Assembly: GCA_950071955.1 (NCBI GenBank)
Contig: CATMOC010000079.1
Coordinates: 1 to 10,777 of the forward strand
From: an uncultured Mesorhizobium sp.
GTDB lineage: Bacteria; Pseudomonadota; Alphaproteobacteria; Rhizobiales; Rhizobiaceae
Reading direction: 5' to 3'
DNA length: 10,777 nt
The stretch's first letter is position 1, and every line of letters starts with the position of its first letter. Under the pieces are notes generated by a model. That model was not told the DNA's origin and searched no databases. It saw nothing but the letters and a program-made list of their open reading frames with translations. Position numbers and translations under genes: made by a program. Below, in pieces: positions 1 to 7,049 of the stretch.

Positions 1-1913
1 AGCAGCTCGAACAGCTCTTGCGGGAGGTCGCCCGTCTTCAGGAAGACCAGCAGGCGAGCTTTTCCGCGTTGCTGAGGCTGCTCGAGGGCGAAGGCGTCGG
101 TCTGGTTCGCGGCGACGGGCTCACCGATGCCGAGCGCGGCTGGCTCGAGGAACATTTCAACGACGCGATCTATCCCGTGATGACGCCTCTTTCGATCGAC
201 CCGGCGCATCCCTTCCCGTTCATCCCCAATCTCGGTTTCTCGATCGCGCTCGACCTGCGCAACCTTCGGAGCGGAGAGCACATGACGGCGCTGCTCAGGC
301 TGCCGGTCGCGCTGAAGCGCTTCGTCCGGCTTCCCGACGGCGACCGCTCCATCCGCTTCATTTCGCTCGAGGACGTGGTCGGCCTTCACGTCGACAAGCT
401 CTTTCCCGGCTACGAGGTGAAGGGGACGGGGACATTCCGTATCATCCGCGACAGCGATATCGAAATCGAGGAAGAGGCCGAAGACCTCGTGCGCTTCTTC
501 GAGACCGCGCTGAAGCGGCGCCGGCGCGGGTCCGTGATCCGCATCGAGTTCGACCGCGACATTCCGGACCCGCTGCGCACCTTCGTCGCCGGCGAACTCG
601 GCGTCTCGGCCACGCGCGTGAGCCTCTTGAACAGCCCCCTGGCGCTGAACCAGATTTCGGAGATCGTCGCCATTCCGCGCGACGACCTGAAGTTCAAGCC
701 CTACAATCCGCGCTTTCCCGAGCGTATCCGCGACCACGGCGGCGACTGCTTCGCGTCCATCCGGGAAAAGGACATCGTCGTCCACCACCCTTACGAATCC
801 TTCGACGTCGTCGTCCAGTTCCTGCGCCAGGCGGCGGCCGACCCCGAAGTGGTGGCGATCAAGCAGACGCTCTACCGGACCTCGAACGACAGCCCGATCG
901 TGCGCGCCCTGATCGATGCCGCCGAGACCGGCAAATCGGTGACCGCGTTGGTGGAACTGAAGGCGCGTTTCGACGAGGAAGCCAACATCCGCTGGGCGCG
1001 CGATCTCGAACGCGCCGGCGTGCAGGTGGTCTTCGGCTTCATGGAACTGAAGACGCATTCCAAGCTCTCCCTGGTCGTGCGCCGGGAGGAGGGGCGTCTG
1101 CGGAGCTACGTCCATGTCGGGACCGGAAACTACCACCCGATCACGGCGCGCATCTACACCGACCTGTCCTACTTCACGACCGATCCGGCGATCGCGCAGG
1201 ACGTGACGCGCATCTTCAACTTCATCACCGGATACGCCGAGCCGGCCGAAAAGATGCGCATCGCCGTCTCGCCCTTCACGCTGCGCCAGCGCATCCTGAA
1301 GCACATCAACGACGAGACGGGTCACGCCAAGGCCGGCCGGCCGGCGCAGATCTGGATGAAGATGAACGCGCTCGTCGATCCGATGGTGATCGACGCCCTC
1401 TACGAGGCCAGCAGCGCCGGCGTAGAGATCGACCTCGTCATCCGCGGCATCTGCTGCTTGCGTCCGCAGGTGCCGGGGCTGTCGGAGAACATCAGGGTCA
1501 AGTCGATCATCGGCCGGTTCCTCGAGCACAGCCGGGTCTTCTGCTTCGGCAACGGCCATGGGCTGCCCTCGGACGAGGCGCTCGTCTACATCGGTTCGGC
1601 CGACATGATGCCGCGCAATCTGGACCGCCGGGTCGAGACGCTGGTGCCGATCACGAACCAGACTGTGCATGAACAGGTGCTCGACCAGATCATGCTCGGA
1701 AACATCATGGACAACCAGCAGAGTTTCGAAGTACTGCCCGACGGCACCTCGCGCCGCATGACGCCGGAGGATGGCGAGGAACCTTTCAACGCGCAGGAAT
1801 ATTTCATGACCAATCCAAGCCTTTCAGGACGAGGAATGGCTCTGAAATCCAACGCACCCAAGCGCATCGTCCGCCATGGCCGGCGCAAGAAAGCGAAAGC
1901 TGTCGCTTCCTGA
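1..1913 (+). CDS. ppk: Polyphosphate kinase PPK1, 5'-truncated by window edge
   Basis: PPK1 reversibly transfers the gamma phosphate of ATP onto a growing inorganic polyphosphate chain. The reading frame is already open at base 3, and no convincing start lies inside the window. About 636 residues are visible, against roughly 700-730 for the family, so about the first 100 residues (N-terminal domain) are missing. The middle domain is followed by the two phospholipase-D-like catalytic domains. The motif HVGTGNYH carries the histidine (codon 1113-1115) that matches the autophosphorylated His435 of E. coli PPK. The second catalytic histidine lies in FLEHSRV (codon 1527-1529, E. coli His592). The tail after about base 1780 is basic, ending [13 protein letters not shown]. 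The stop TGA at 1911-1913 overlaps the ppx start by one base, so the two are probably co-transcribed. The family assignment is firm. Confidence 0.97.
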   Translation, partial: QLEQLLREVARLQEDQQASFSALLRLLEGEGVGLVRGDGLTDAERGWLEEHFNDAIYPVMTPLSIDPAHPFPFIPNLGFSIALDLRNLRSGEHMTALLRLPVALKRFVRLPDGDRSIRFISLEDVVGLHVDKLFPGYEVKGTGTFRIIRDSDIEIEEEAEDLVRFFETALKRRRRGSVIRIEFDRDIPDPLRTFVAGELGVSATRVSLLNSPLALNQISEIVAIPRDDLKFKPYNPRFPERIRDHGGDCFASIREKDIVVHHPYESFDVVVQFLRQAAADPEVVAIKQTLYRTSNDSPIVRALIDAAETGKSVTALVELKARFDEEANIRWARDLERAGVQVVFGFMELKTHSKLSLVVRREEGRLRSYVHVGTGNYHPITARIYTDLSYFTTDPAIAQDVTRIFNFITGYAEPAEKMRIAVSPFTLRQRILKHINDETGHAKAGRPAQIWMKMNALVDPMVIDALYEASSAGVEIDLVIRGICCLRPQVPGLSENIRVKSIIGRFLEHSRVFCFGNGHGLPSDEALVYIGSADMMPRNLDRRVETLVPITNQTVHEQVLDQIMLGNIMDNQQSFEVLPDGTSRRMTPEDGEEPFNAQEYFMTNPSLSGRGMALKSNAPKRIVRHGRRKKAKAVAS

Positions 1914-3427
1914 TGATTGCACATTCCCAGGGCCGGCTGCAGAACCGCCGTCCCCTGTCGATCATAGACATCGGATCGAACTCGGTCCGCCTCGTGGTAT
2001 ACGAGGGCATCGCCCGCGCGCCCACCGTGCTGTTCAACGAGAAGATGCTGGCCGGCCTCGGCAAGGGCATCGTCTCGACCGGCCGGCTCGATCCCGACGC
2101 GGTCCGCCGGGCGGTGGATGAGTTCCGCCGCTTTCGCGCGCTGTCGGAACAGGCGGGCGCCGAAGAACTTCATGTGATCGCGACCGCCGCGGCGCGCGAG
2201 GCCGAGAATGGTCCCGACTTCATCCGTCGCGCCGAGGATATTCTCGGCACGAAGATCAGGATCCTCTCCGGCCGGGAGGAAGCCCATTATTCCGCGCTGG
2301 GGGTGATCTCCGGTTTCCACCCGGCCGACGGCATCGCGGGCGACCTCGGCGGCGGCAGCCTGGAACTCGTGGACGTTCGTGGCGAGGAGATCGGCGACGG
2401 GATTACGCTGCCGCTCGGCGGCCTTCGCCTGCAGGACATGTCGAAGGGTTCCGTCGCCGCGGCCGGGCGCATCGCCAGGCGCGAACTGGCGCGGGCATCG
2501 CTGCTGAAGAACGGTGCGGGCCGCAACTTCTACTGCGTCGGCGGCACGTGGCGTAACCTCGCCAGGCTGCACATGAACGCGACGGATTACCCGCTGCACG
2601 TCATGCACCACTACGAGATGGACGTCGCGGCTTCCGCCACCTTCCTCAAGCGCGTCGCGCGCGGCGACATCGAGAAGCTGAAGGGCATCGACCGGGTTTC
2701 GAAGAACCGCCGCGGCCTTCTCGCCTACGGCGCGACCGTGCTGAACCACATCGTCACGCTGATGAAGCCCGGCAAGATCGTCATATCCGCGCTGGGCGTG
2801 CGCGAGGGCTATCTCTTCTCGCTTTTGAAGGAGGCGGAGAAGTCCAAGGATCCGCTCATTTCCGCGGCCGACGAACTGGCGGTCCTGCGCGCGCGCTCGG
2901 CCACGCATGCGCGCGAACTGGCGGAATGGACGGGTTCGGCCTTCGCCGCCTTCGGCATGGACGAGACGGAGGACGAGGCCCGCTACCGCCGCGCCGCCTG
3001 CCTGATGGCCGACATTGGCTGGCGCGCGCATCCCGACTATCGCGGGATCCAGTCGCTCAACATCATCGCCCATGGCGCCTTCTTCGGCATCGACCATCCC
3101 GGCCGCGCCTATATCGCGCTGGCCAACCTTTACCGGCACGAGGGGCTGTTCGACGATGCCGCCGCGCCGCAGATCCGCGCGCTCGCCACGCAACGCTACC
3201 TCGACCGCGCGCGCCTGCTCGGCGGCATCCTGCGCGTCATCTACCTCTTTTCGGCTTCGATGCCCGGCGTCATTCCCCGCCTGAAATGGGAGATCAACGA
3301 CCGCGGCGGCATCACGCTCGTCGTTCCGAAGTCCCACGCCGACCTGATGGGCGAGCGGCCGGAGGGACGGCTCCAGCAACTCGCGAGACTGACCGGCAAG
3401 ACGCTCGACATGCGCGTCGGCGACTGA
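1913..3427 (+). CDS. ppx: Exopolyphosphatase, Ppx/GppA family
   Basis: This 504-residue protein belongs to the ASKHA-fold Ppx/GppA phosphatases, which release orthophosphate from the ends of polyphosphate chains or hydrolyse pppGpp. Visible motifs are the N-terminal phosphate loop DIGSNSVRLV (residues 19-28), ATAAAREA (about 90-97), the acidic SGREEA (119-124, candidate catalytic glutamate) and the second phosphate loop GDLGGGSLEL (143-152). The C-terminal half is the longer helical/HD-like extension of full-length exopolyphosphatases; short GppA-like forms of about 300 residues lack it. The ATG at 1913 shares its A with the last base of the ppk stop (TGATG). I see no good Shine-Dalgarno in the preceding ppk codons, which suggests translational coupling. 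The pairing with ppk favours exopolyphosphatase over dedicated pppGpp hydrolase, but sequence alone cannot exclude both activities. Confidence 0.95.
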   Translation: MIAHSQGRLQNRRPLSIIDIGSNSVRLVVYEGIARAPTVLFNEKMLAGLGKGIVSTGRLDPDAVRRAVDEFRRFRALSEQAGAEELHVIATAAAREAENGPDFIRRAEDILGTKIRILSGREEAHYSALGVISGFHPADGIAGDLGGGSLELVDVRGEEIGDGITLPLGGLRLQDMSKGSVAAAGRIARRELARASLLKNGAGRNFYCVGGTWRNLARLHMNATDYPLHVMHHYEMDVAASATFLKRVARGDIEKLKGIDRVSKNRRGLLAYGATVLNHIVTLMKPGKIVISALGVREGYLFSLLKEAEKSKDPLISAADELAVLRARSATHARELAEWTGSAFAAFGMDETEDEARYRRAACLMADIGWRAHPDYRGIQSLNIIAHGAFFGIDHPGRAYIALANLYRHEGLFDDAAAPQIRALATQRYLDRARLLGGILRVIYLFSASMPGVIPRLKWEINDRGGITLVVPKSHADLMGERPEGRLQQLARLTGKTLDMRVGD

Positions 3428-3442
3428 GCGGCCGGTCGTGCC

Positions 3443-4594
3443 TCAGGGCTCGAAGACGGCCACGCGCCGTTTTTCGAACCGCAGCGCCAGTCCGCCGCCC
3501 ACGAGCTTGAGCGCCTTGTCGCCGAAGACCTCGCGCCGCCAGCCATGCAGCGCCGGCACGTCGGCATCCTCGCCTTCGGCCGCGATCTTCTCGATGTCGT
3601 CGCTCGACGCCAGCATCTTGGCGGCGACGTTGTGGTCCTCGGCGACCAGCTTCAGCAGGACCTTGAGAAGCTCCGCCGCCGCCGCCGATCCTTCCGGCGC
3701 ATGGCTCTGCTTGGGCAGCTTGGGCAATTCATTGCTCGGGATCGCCAGCGCCGCGTTGACCGCCGCCAGGAGCCCGGCCGCCGCGGACGAACGCTCCCAG
3801 CCCTTGGGAATGCCCCTCAACCGCGCCAGTGCCGCGGCGTCGCGCGGCTGCTGCTGGGCGACTTCGTAGATCGCGTCGTCCTTGATGACGCGCCCGCGCG
3901 GCACGTTGCGTTCGCGTGCCTCCAGTTCGCGCCACGTCGCCACCGACTGGAGCACCGCCAGTTCCAGCGGCTTGCGCATGCGCATTTTCAGCCGCTTCCA
4001 GGCGTCCTCGGGATGGGGATCGTAGGTCCGGTGCGCGGTGAGGATCTCCATCTCCTCCTTCAGCCAATGCGCGCGGCCCTCCTTGTCGATCTCGCCCTGC
4101 AGGTTCTGGTAGATGTCGATCAGAAAGGTCACGTCCGCCAGCGCATAGGTCAGCTGCTTTTCCGACAGCGGCCGGTGACGCCAGTCGGTGAAGCGCGAGG
4201 ACTTGTCGATCTGCCCGCCGGTGATCTTCTGCACAAGCTGCTCGTAGGACACGCTGTCGCCGAAGCCGCAGACCATCGCCGCCACCTGCGTGTCGAACAC
4301 CGGGTGCGGGATCAGCCCGCCGCGATGGAAGATGATCTCGATGTCCTGCCGCGCGGCATGGAAGACCTTGGTCACCCGCTCGTTGGCCATCAGTTGGAAG
4401 AACGGAGCGAGATCCATGCCCGGCGCCAGCGGATCGACCAGCGCCTCAACCCCCGGCGCCGCCATCTGGATGAGGCACAGCTCCGGCCAGAACGTCGTTT
4501 CCCGGATGAATTCGGTATCGACGGTGACGAAGTGGGATCTGGAGAGTTCGGCGATGACGGCGGCAAGCTCGTCGGGGGACGTGATCAGGTGCAT
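3443..4594 (-). CDS. rnd: Ribonuclease D (3'-5' exoribonuclease)
   Basis: A 383-residue DEDDy exonuclease, the usual length for RNase D, which trims the 3' ends of tRNA precursors and other stable RNAs in the cytoplasm using two divalent metals. Exo I is VDTEF (D26, E28). Exo II is FHAARQDIEI (D84). Exo III is YALAD (Y150, D154), giving the Y-x3-D form. An HRDC RNA-binding domain follows at about residues 210-290, including ELAVLQSVATWRELEARERN. The ATG at 4592-4594 is chosen because MHLITSPDEL starts about 25 residues before Exo I, as in relatives; no clear Shine-Dalgarno precedes it. The gene is convergent with ppx, with 15 bases between the stops and no clear terminator. I recall rnd lying beside aspS in many Rhizobiales; here two other genes separate them. 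Confidence 0.95.
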   Translation of the reverse strand: MHLITSPDELAAVIAELSRSHFVTVDTEFIRETTFWPELCLIQMAAPGVEALVDPLAPGMDLAPFFQLMANERVTKVFHAARQDIEIIFHRGGLIPHPVFDTQVAAMVCGFGDSVSYEQLVQKITGGQIDKSSRFTDWRHRPLSEKQLTYALADVTFLIDIYQNLQGEIDKEGRAHWLKEEMEILTAHRTYDPHPEDAWKRLKMRMRKPLELAVLQSVATWRELEARERNVPRGRVIKDDAIYEVAQQQPRDAAALARLRGIPKGWERSSAAAGLLAAVNAALAIPSNELPKLPKQSHAPEGSAAAAELLKVLLKLVAEDHNVAAKMLASSDDIEKIAAEGEDADVPALHGWRREVFGDKALKLVGGGLALRFEKRRVAVFEP

Positions 4595-4653
4595 GGGTGG
4601 TTTTTAGGATATCGGGGGCGAAGAGTCTTCATCTTGTGGCGGAAATTTGACGC

Positions 4654-4687
4654 GGGGTGGAGTAGGGAGGGGGTGGCGGGGAGGGGG
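4654..4687 (+). other. Potential G-quadruplex motif upstream of rnd
   Basis: Five guanine runs of three or more occur in 34 bases: 4654-4657, 4665-4667, 4669-4673, 4678-4681 and 4683-4687. The loops between them are 7, 1, 4 and 1 bases, which meets the common G3+N1-7 rule. The motif lies 60-93 bases upstream of the rnd start, on the strand that is the template for rnd, so any folding would be in DNA or in a transcript running toward the gene at 4980. Folding is inferred from the pattern only. Confidence 0.5.
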
Positions 4688-4777
4688 TGGATTGCAGCCC
4701 GACTGCTTGCGGATAGCGAGTGGGAAAGCAGCCATTCACGTTATTGCCGCGGTCACGTCAACGCGCTGTCTCAATGA

Positions 4778-4803
4778 AAAGCCGTTCCCTAAAGATCGGC
4801 TTT
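4778..4803. terminator. Perfect 7-bp inverted repeat, possible weak terminator
   Basis: AAAGCCG at 4778-4784 pairs perfectly with CGGCTTT at 4797-4803 across a 12-base loop. The A-rich and T-rich arms make it partly symmetrical, as in bidirectional terminators. The stem is short, the loop long and there is no long T tail, so this is a weak candidate. It could mark the edge of the lower-GC segment rather than act in transcription. Confidence 0.25.
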
Positions 4804-4912
4804 GCCTGAGAAGTTCCGTTCTTTGGTGTGCCTGCTGAGTACGCATTCAGGGTATTTCCGCTTGGCGATTGGCCGGGATGTTCGTTTACTTTGGAGCACC
4901 TCTTCCGTGCTG

Positions 4913-4941
4913 TTGCCAGGTAATGAACTTCATCATATGAA
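4913..4941 (+). promoter_or_regulatory. Sigma70-like promoter candidate for the nuclease-vWA gene
   Basis: TTGCCA (4913-4918, five of six to TTGACA) is followed after exactly 17 bases by TATGAA (4936-4941, four of six to TATAAT). Transcription would start near 4948, giving a leader of about 32 bases before the TTG at 4980. Two copies of ATGAACT (4923-4929 and 4937-4943) and a TTCAT-N3-ATGAA inverted repeat (4929-4941) overlap the -10, an arrangement that could bind a regulator. All of this is pattern matching; no regulator gene lies nearby. Confidence 0.45.
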
Positions 4942-4979
4942 CTATCGACAGACCATCACCTCTCTTGGGATGACATGTT

Positions 4980-6791
4980 TTGGCCGACGCAATCCATCGT
5001 GACAGCTTTTCAGCATGGAATGCGCTACGCCTCACCGGTGGCGTGGATGTTGACGACCGGGACAACGATCTCATCGAAAAGCTCAAGGAGCGACTCGACC
5101 CTAGCGCACCCGATCTCGAACGAGCGCTCGCAGGTGCGACGATCGAAGATTTTCTCTCGGCGCTCTTTTCATCAATTCAGCCTTTCGTCTCCATGTTTAA
5201 GGACATTCTCACATTTTTCGAGAGAGCCGGCGCACGACAGGGACAGAGGCAATGGCGAGTTAGCGTCGGTGACGAATTTCTCGACCTCCGTCACTTCGAG
5301 GAATTTCTTGAGCACTGGAACACGATCGACGTAGATTTCGAGGTGCCGGCACTTGATCAGCGCCACGCCTTCATCTTGAACGATATTCGAGTTGAAGTGG
5401 GCGGCTACGGCTATCTTGTCGACGGAATGGAACGTGGCAAGCCGTCAACCACGGGCCTATCGGATGTCGACGATTGGCTCGCCGAGTATGATTCGGGGCG
5501 CTATGGCCCGTTTCCCTCCAGCATCATGCCGCAGAACTTCCCGGTGGGACTGTCGGATGCTGCACACGTGGTCTTGGCGGCAGTGACAATTCTTCGCCAG
5601 CATAGCCTCACCAGGGAGGAGATGCTCAGGGAGCATCGCGCCCGTCATTTCAAGTCCGTGGACGACGATGCTCTACACCCTTGGACAATCGCGCAGAGCG
5701 AGACAGATTTCTGGCTGCGTTCTCACGTCGGCTACCTCGCGAACATCCGGCGGAGGCCACAGGAGGAGGTGCATGAACTTGCTGCCACGGCGGTCGCGAA
5801 ATTTGCGCCATTTCCGCGACGCCGAGTCCCAGGCAAGATCGCGTTCAAGGATATGGAGCGGTTACTGTCGCTGCCGGTCTGGAAGCAGCGATACGAAACC
5901 TATGGCGTGTGGATCGCGACGCGGATCGTTGACTCGCTCGATGACCACAAAGTGGTGGTGAATTCGGATAACGGCGAACTCAAGTTTGGCTTTGGCGAAG
6001 CTAGGATCGCGGATGTCGAGACTGTAAATCCGAAGCTCAGCCTGTTTGCAGAGCGACGTGTAGCGCTAGCCAACCCTCTGGGGAAGAGTCGAACAGAAGG
6101 TGCTCAACCCGATTTCGGTATCTGGACATGCGGCACCCACTTTCCCGAATGTCTTCTGGTGGTAGAGGTCAAGCACTATAAGAAACGCTCACGGCGCAAT
6201 TTTCGAGATGCACTTGTCGATTACAGTAAGGCTCATCCTAGAGCTAGGGTGGCCTTAGTCAATTATGGCCCCGTTGGAGAGGATTTTGGCGACATGCCTG
6301 TTATGATCCGCGAACGGTGCCAGATGATCGGTCCTCTCACGCCTGAAAGTTATCAGGCGCTCGCCAACTTCCGCGAATTAGTGCGTGCAGTGGTGGGAAA
6401 TCCAATTGAAGTGGCCCAATCAAACGGATCGGCGGCTGCCGGTCATATTGTAGCGCTCGATGTGTCGGCATCGATGAAATCGATCCTCGGCTCGGAGGCG
6501 CTCCGCAAAATTCTTGCACAGACTCTCGGCATGGATGCCTTGGCCCTAATCGACCAAGATGTGAGAGCTATCGTCTCAGGACGCGAACTCGAACAATGGC
6601 TTCGCAAAAATGATCTAGGTAGCTCGACCTCGCTCGCCGCTCCAATAGAAGAACTTTTGTCTCAGTATGAGCAGATCGTCGTTGTTACCGACGACAGTGG
6701 GTTGAAAAGCCTCATCGGTTTGAGCCACGTGCGTTTGGAGAGTCCGCTGAGCGAGGCTAGGGATGCCATCTTCGTGCGGGTCACTCGTTGA
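4980..6791 (+). CDS. Uncharacterised PD-(D/E)xK nuclease-like protein with C-terminal vWA-like domain
   Basis: I do not recognise this 603-residue family as a whole. Residues 1-280 are mostly helical, acidic early on, and match nothing I know. Residues 300-435 read as a PD-(D/E)xK nuclease: a helix with YE (305-306), then P377-D378, then the strand LLVVEVKHY with E396-x-K398, then helix and strand RARVALVNYG. Residues 488-603 read as a compact vWA-like domain with metal site D494-x-S496-x-S498, T550 in GSSTSL, and D571 in VVVTDDSG. No signal peptide or membrane segment is seen, so it is probably cytoplasmic. The start is TTG at 4980, with GGGA at 4967-4970 as a weak ribosome site. The only other upstream in-frame codons before the stop at 4971-4973 are CAT and GTT. 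GC is about 50-57% in sampled lines against 65-67% in neighbours, which suggests transfer. A role in restriction or other defence is inference. Confidence 0.85.
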   Translation: MADAIHRDSFSAWNALRLTGGVDVDDRDNDLIEKLKERLDPSAPDLERALAGATIEDFLSALFSSIQPFVSMFKDILTFFERAGARQGQRQWRVSVGDEFLDLRHFEEFLEHWNTIDVDFEVPALDQRHAFILNDIRVEVGGYGYLVDGMERGKPSTTGLSDVDDWLAEYDSGRYGPFPSSIMPQNFPVGLSDAAHVVLAAVTILRQHSLTREEMLREHRARHFKSVDDDALHPWTIAQSETDFWLRSHVGYLANIRRRPQEEVHELAATAVAKFAPFPRRRVPGKIAFKDMERLLSLPVWKQRYETYGVWIATRIVDSLDDHKVVVNSDNGELKFGFGEARIADVETVNPKLSLFAERRVALANPLGKSRTEGAQPDFGIWTCGTHFPECLLVVEVKHYKKRSRRNFRDALVDYSKAHPRARVALVNYGPVGEDFGDMPVMIRERCQMIGPLTPESYQALANFRELVRAVVGNPIEVAQSNGSAAAGHIVALDVSASMKSILGSEALRKILAQTLGMDALALIDQDVRAIVSGRELEQWLRKNDLGSSTSLAAPIEELLSQYEQIVVVTDDSGLKSLIGLSHVRLESPLSEARDAIFVRVTR

Positions 6792-7049
6792 CGAACACAA
6801 TCAGCCGCTGCCAACGGCACCCGTTGGTTGGCCCTGGGCTCACCTGGACTAAATGTGATCTTGGGTGGGTAGCCGCATAGTCGAAACTGACGAAGAAACC
6901 AGTTTGGTGGCGACTCGATACCGGCTCAAAGCTGAATGCTCTTTGAAATGGCAGGTTTCATTCAATGGGCAAACCGCGCTGCATGACCGAAATGGGTCGC
7001 TTCCTGCCGGTCCGGCTCGCGCCGCCCCTCCACCGTTACACCTCCACCC
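6792..7049. other. 258-base intergenic region between two convergent genes
   Basis: Apart from the hairpin at 6811-6827 nothing is recognised. A GTG-started frame over 6865-7053 encodes no family-like protein and runs into the transporter stop, so it is not called. Composition rises from the lower GC of the preceding gene to the high-GC, C-rich stretch after about 7010. The right edge of the presumed foreign segment probably lies in between. No flanking direct repeat was seen by eye. Confidence 0.5.
6811..6827. terminator. Hairpin just downstream of the nuclease-vWA gene
   Basis: CCAACGG (6811-6817), loop CAC, then CCGTTGG (6821-6827) form a perfect 7-bp stem with a 3-base loop, 20 bases after the stop codon at 6789-6791. 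Placement and tight loop suit a terminator or RNA-end stabiliser. There is no T run after it (only TTGG), so intrinsic termination would be weak. Confidence 0.4.

Larger units (their letters stand above)
4595..4979. other. 385-base divergent intergenic region between rnd and the nuclease-vWA gene
   Basis: No convincing gene in any of six frames. The short open frames here have no family-like sequence, no good ribosome-binding site, and run into other genes. The rnd-proximal third is G-rich on the + strand and holds the run cluster at 4654-4687. The remainder is AT-richer and shades into the composition of the gene at 4980, so a foreign segment may begin somewhere near 4700-4780. It also holds a 7-bp perfect hairpin (4778-4803) and a sigma70-like promoter candidate (4913-4941). 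A weaker alternative promoter is TTGGCG at 4862-4867 with TTTACT 17 bases on. The promoter for rnd must lie here on the - strand, but I see no clear -35/-10 pair for it. Confidence 0.6.

Noticed and set aside
1586..3379. 597-residue open frame on the - strand opposite ppk and ppx
   Set aside because: It is antisense to two well-supported enzymes, low-complexity Arg/Ala/Gly-rich and matches no family; long antisense frames are expected in high-GC coding DNA.
3545..4777. 410-residue open frame on the + strand opposite rnd
   Set aside because: It is antisense to RNase D, which has all catalytic motifs; the translation is Arg/Leu-rich shadow sequence.
4802..5002. Short frame overlapping the start of the nuclease-vWA gene, considered as an upstream partner or a frameshifted N-terminus
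   Set aside because: The translation is not protein-like, and the main frame has a natural-looking start (ADAIHRDSFSAW) with a promoter and weak ribosome site placed for it.
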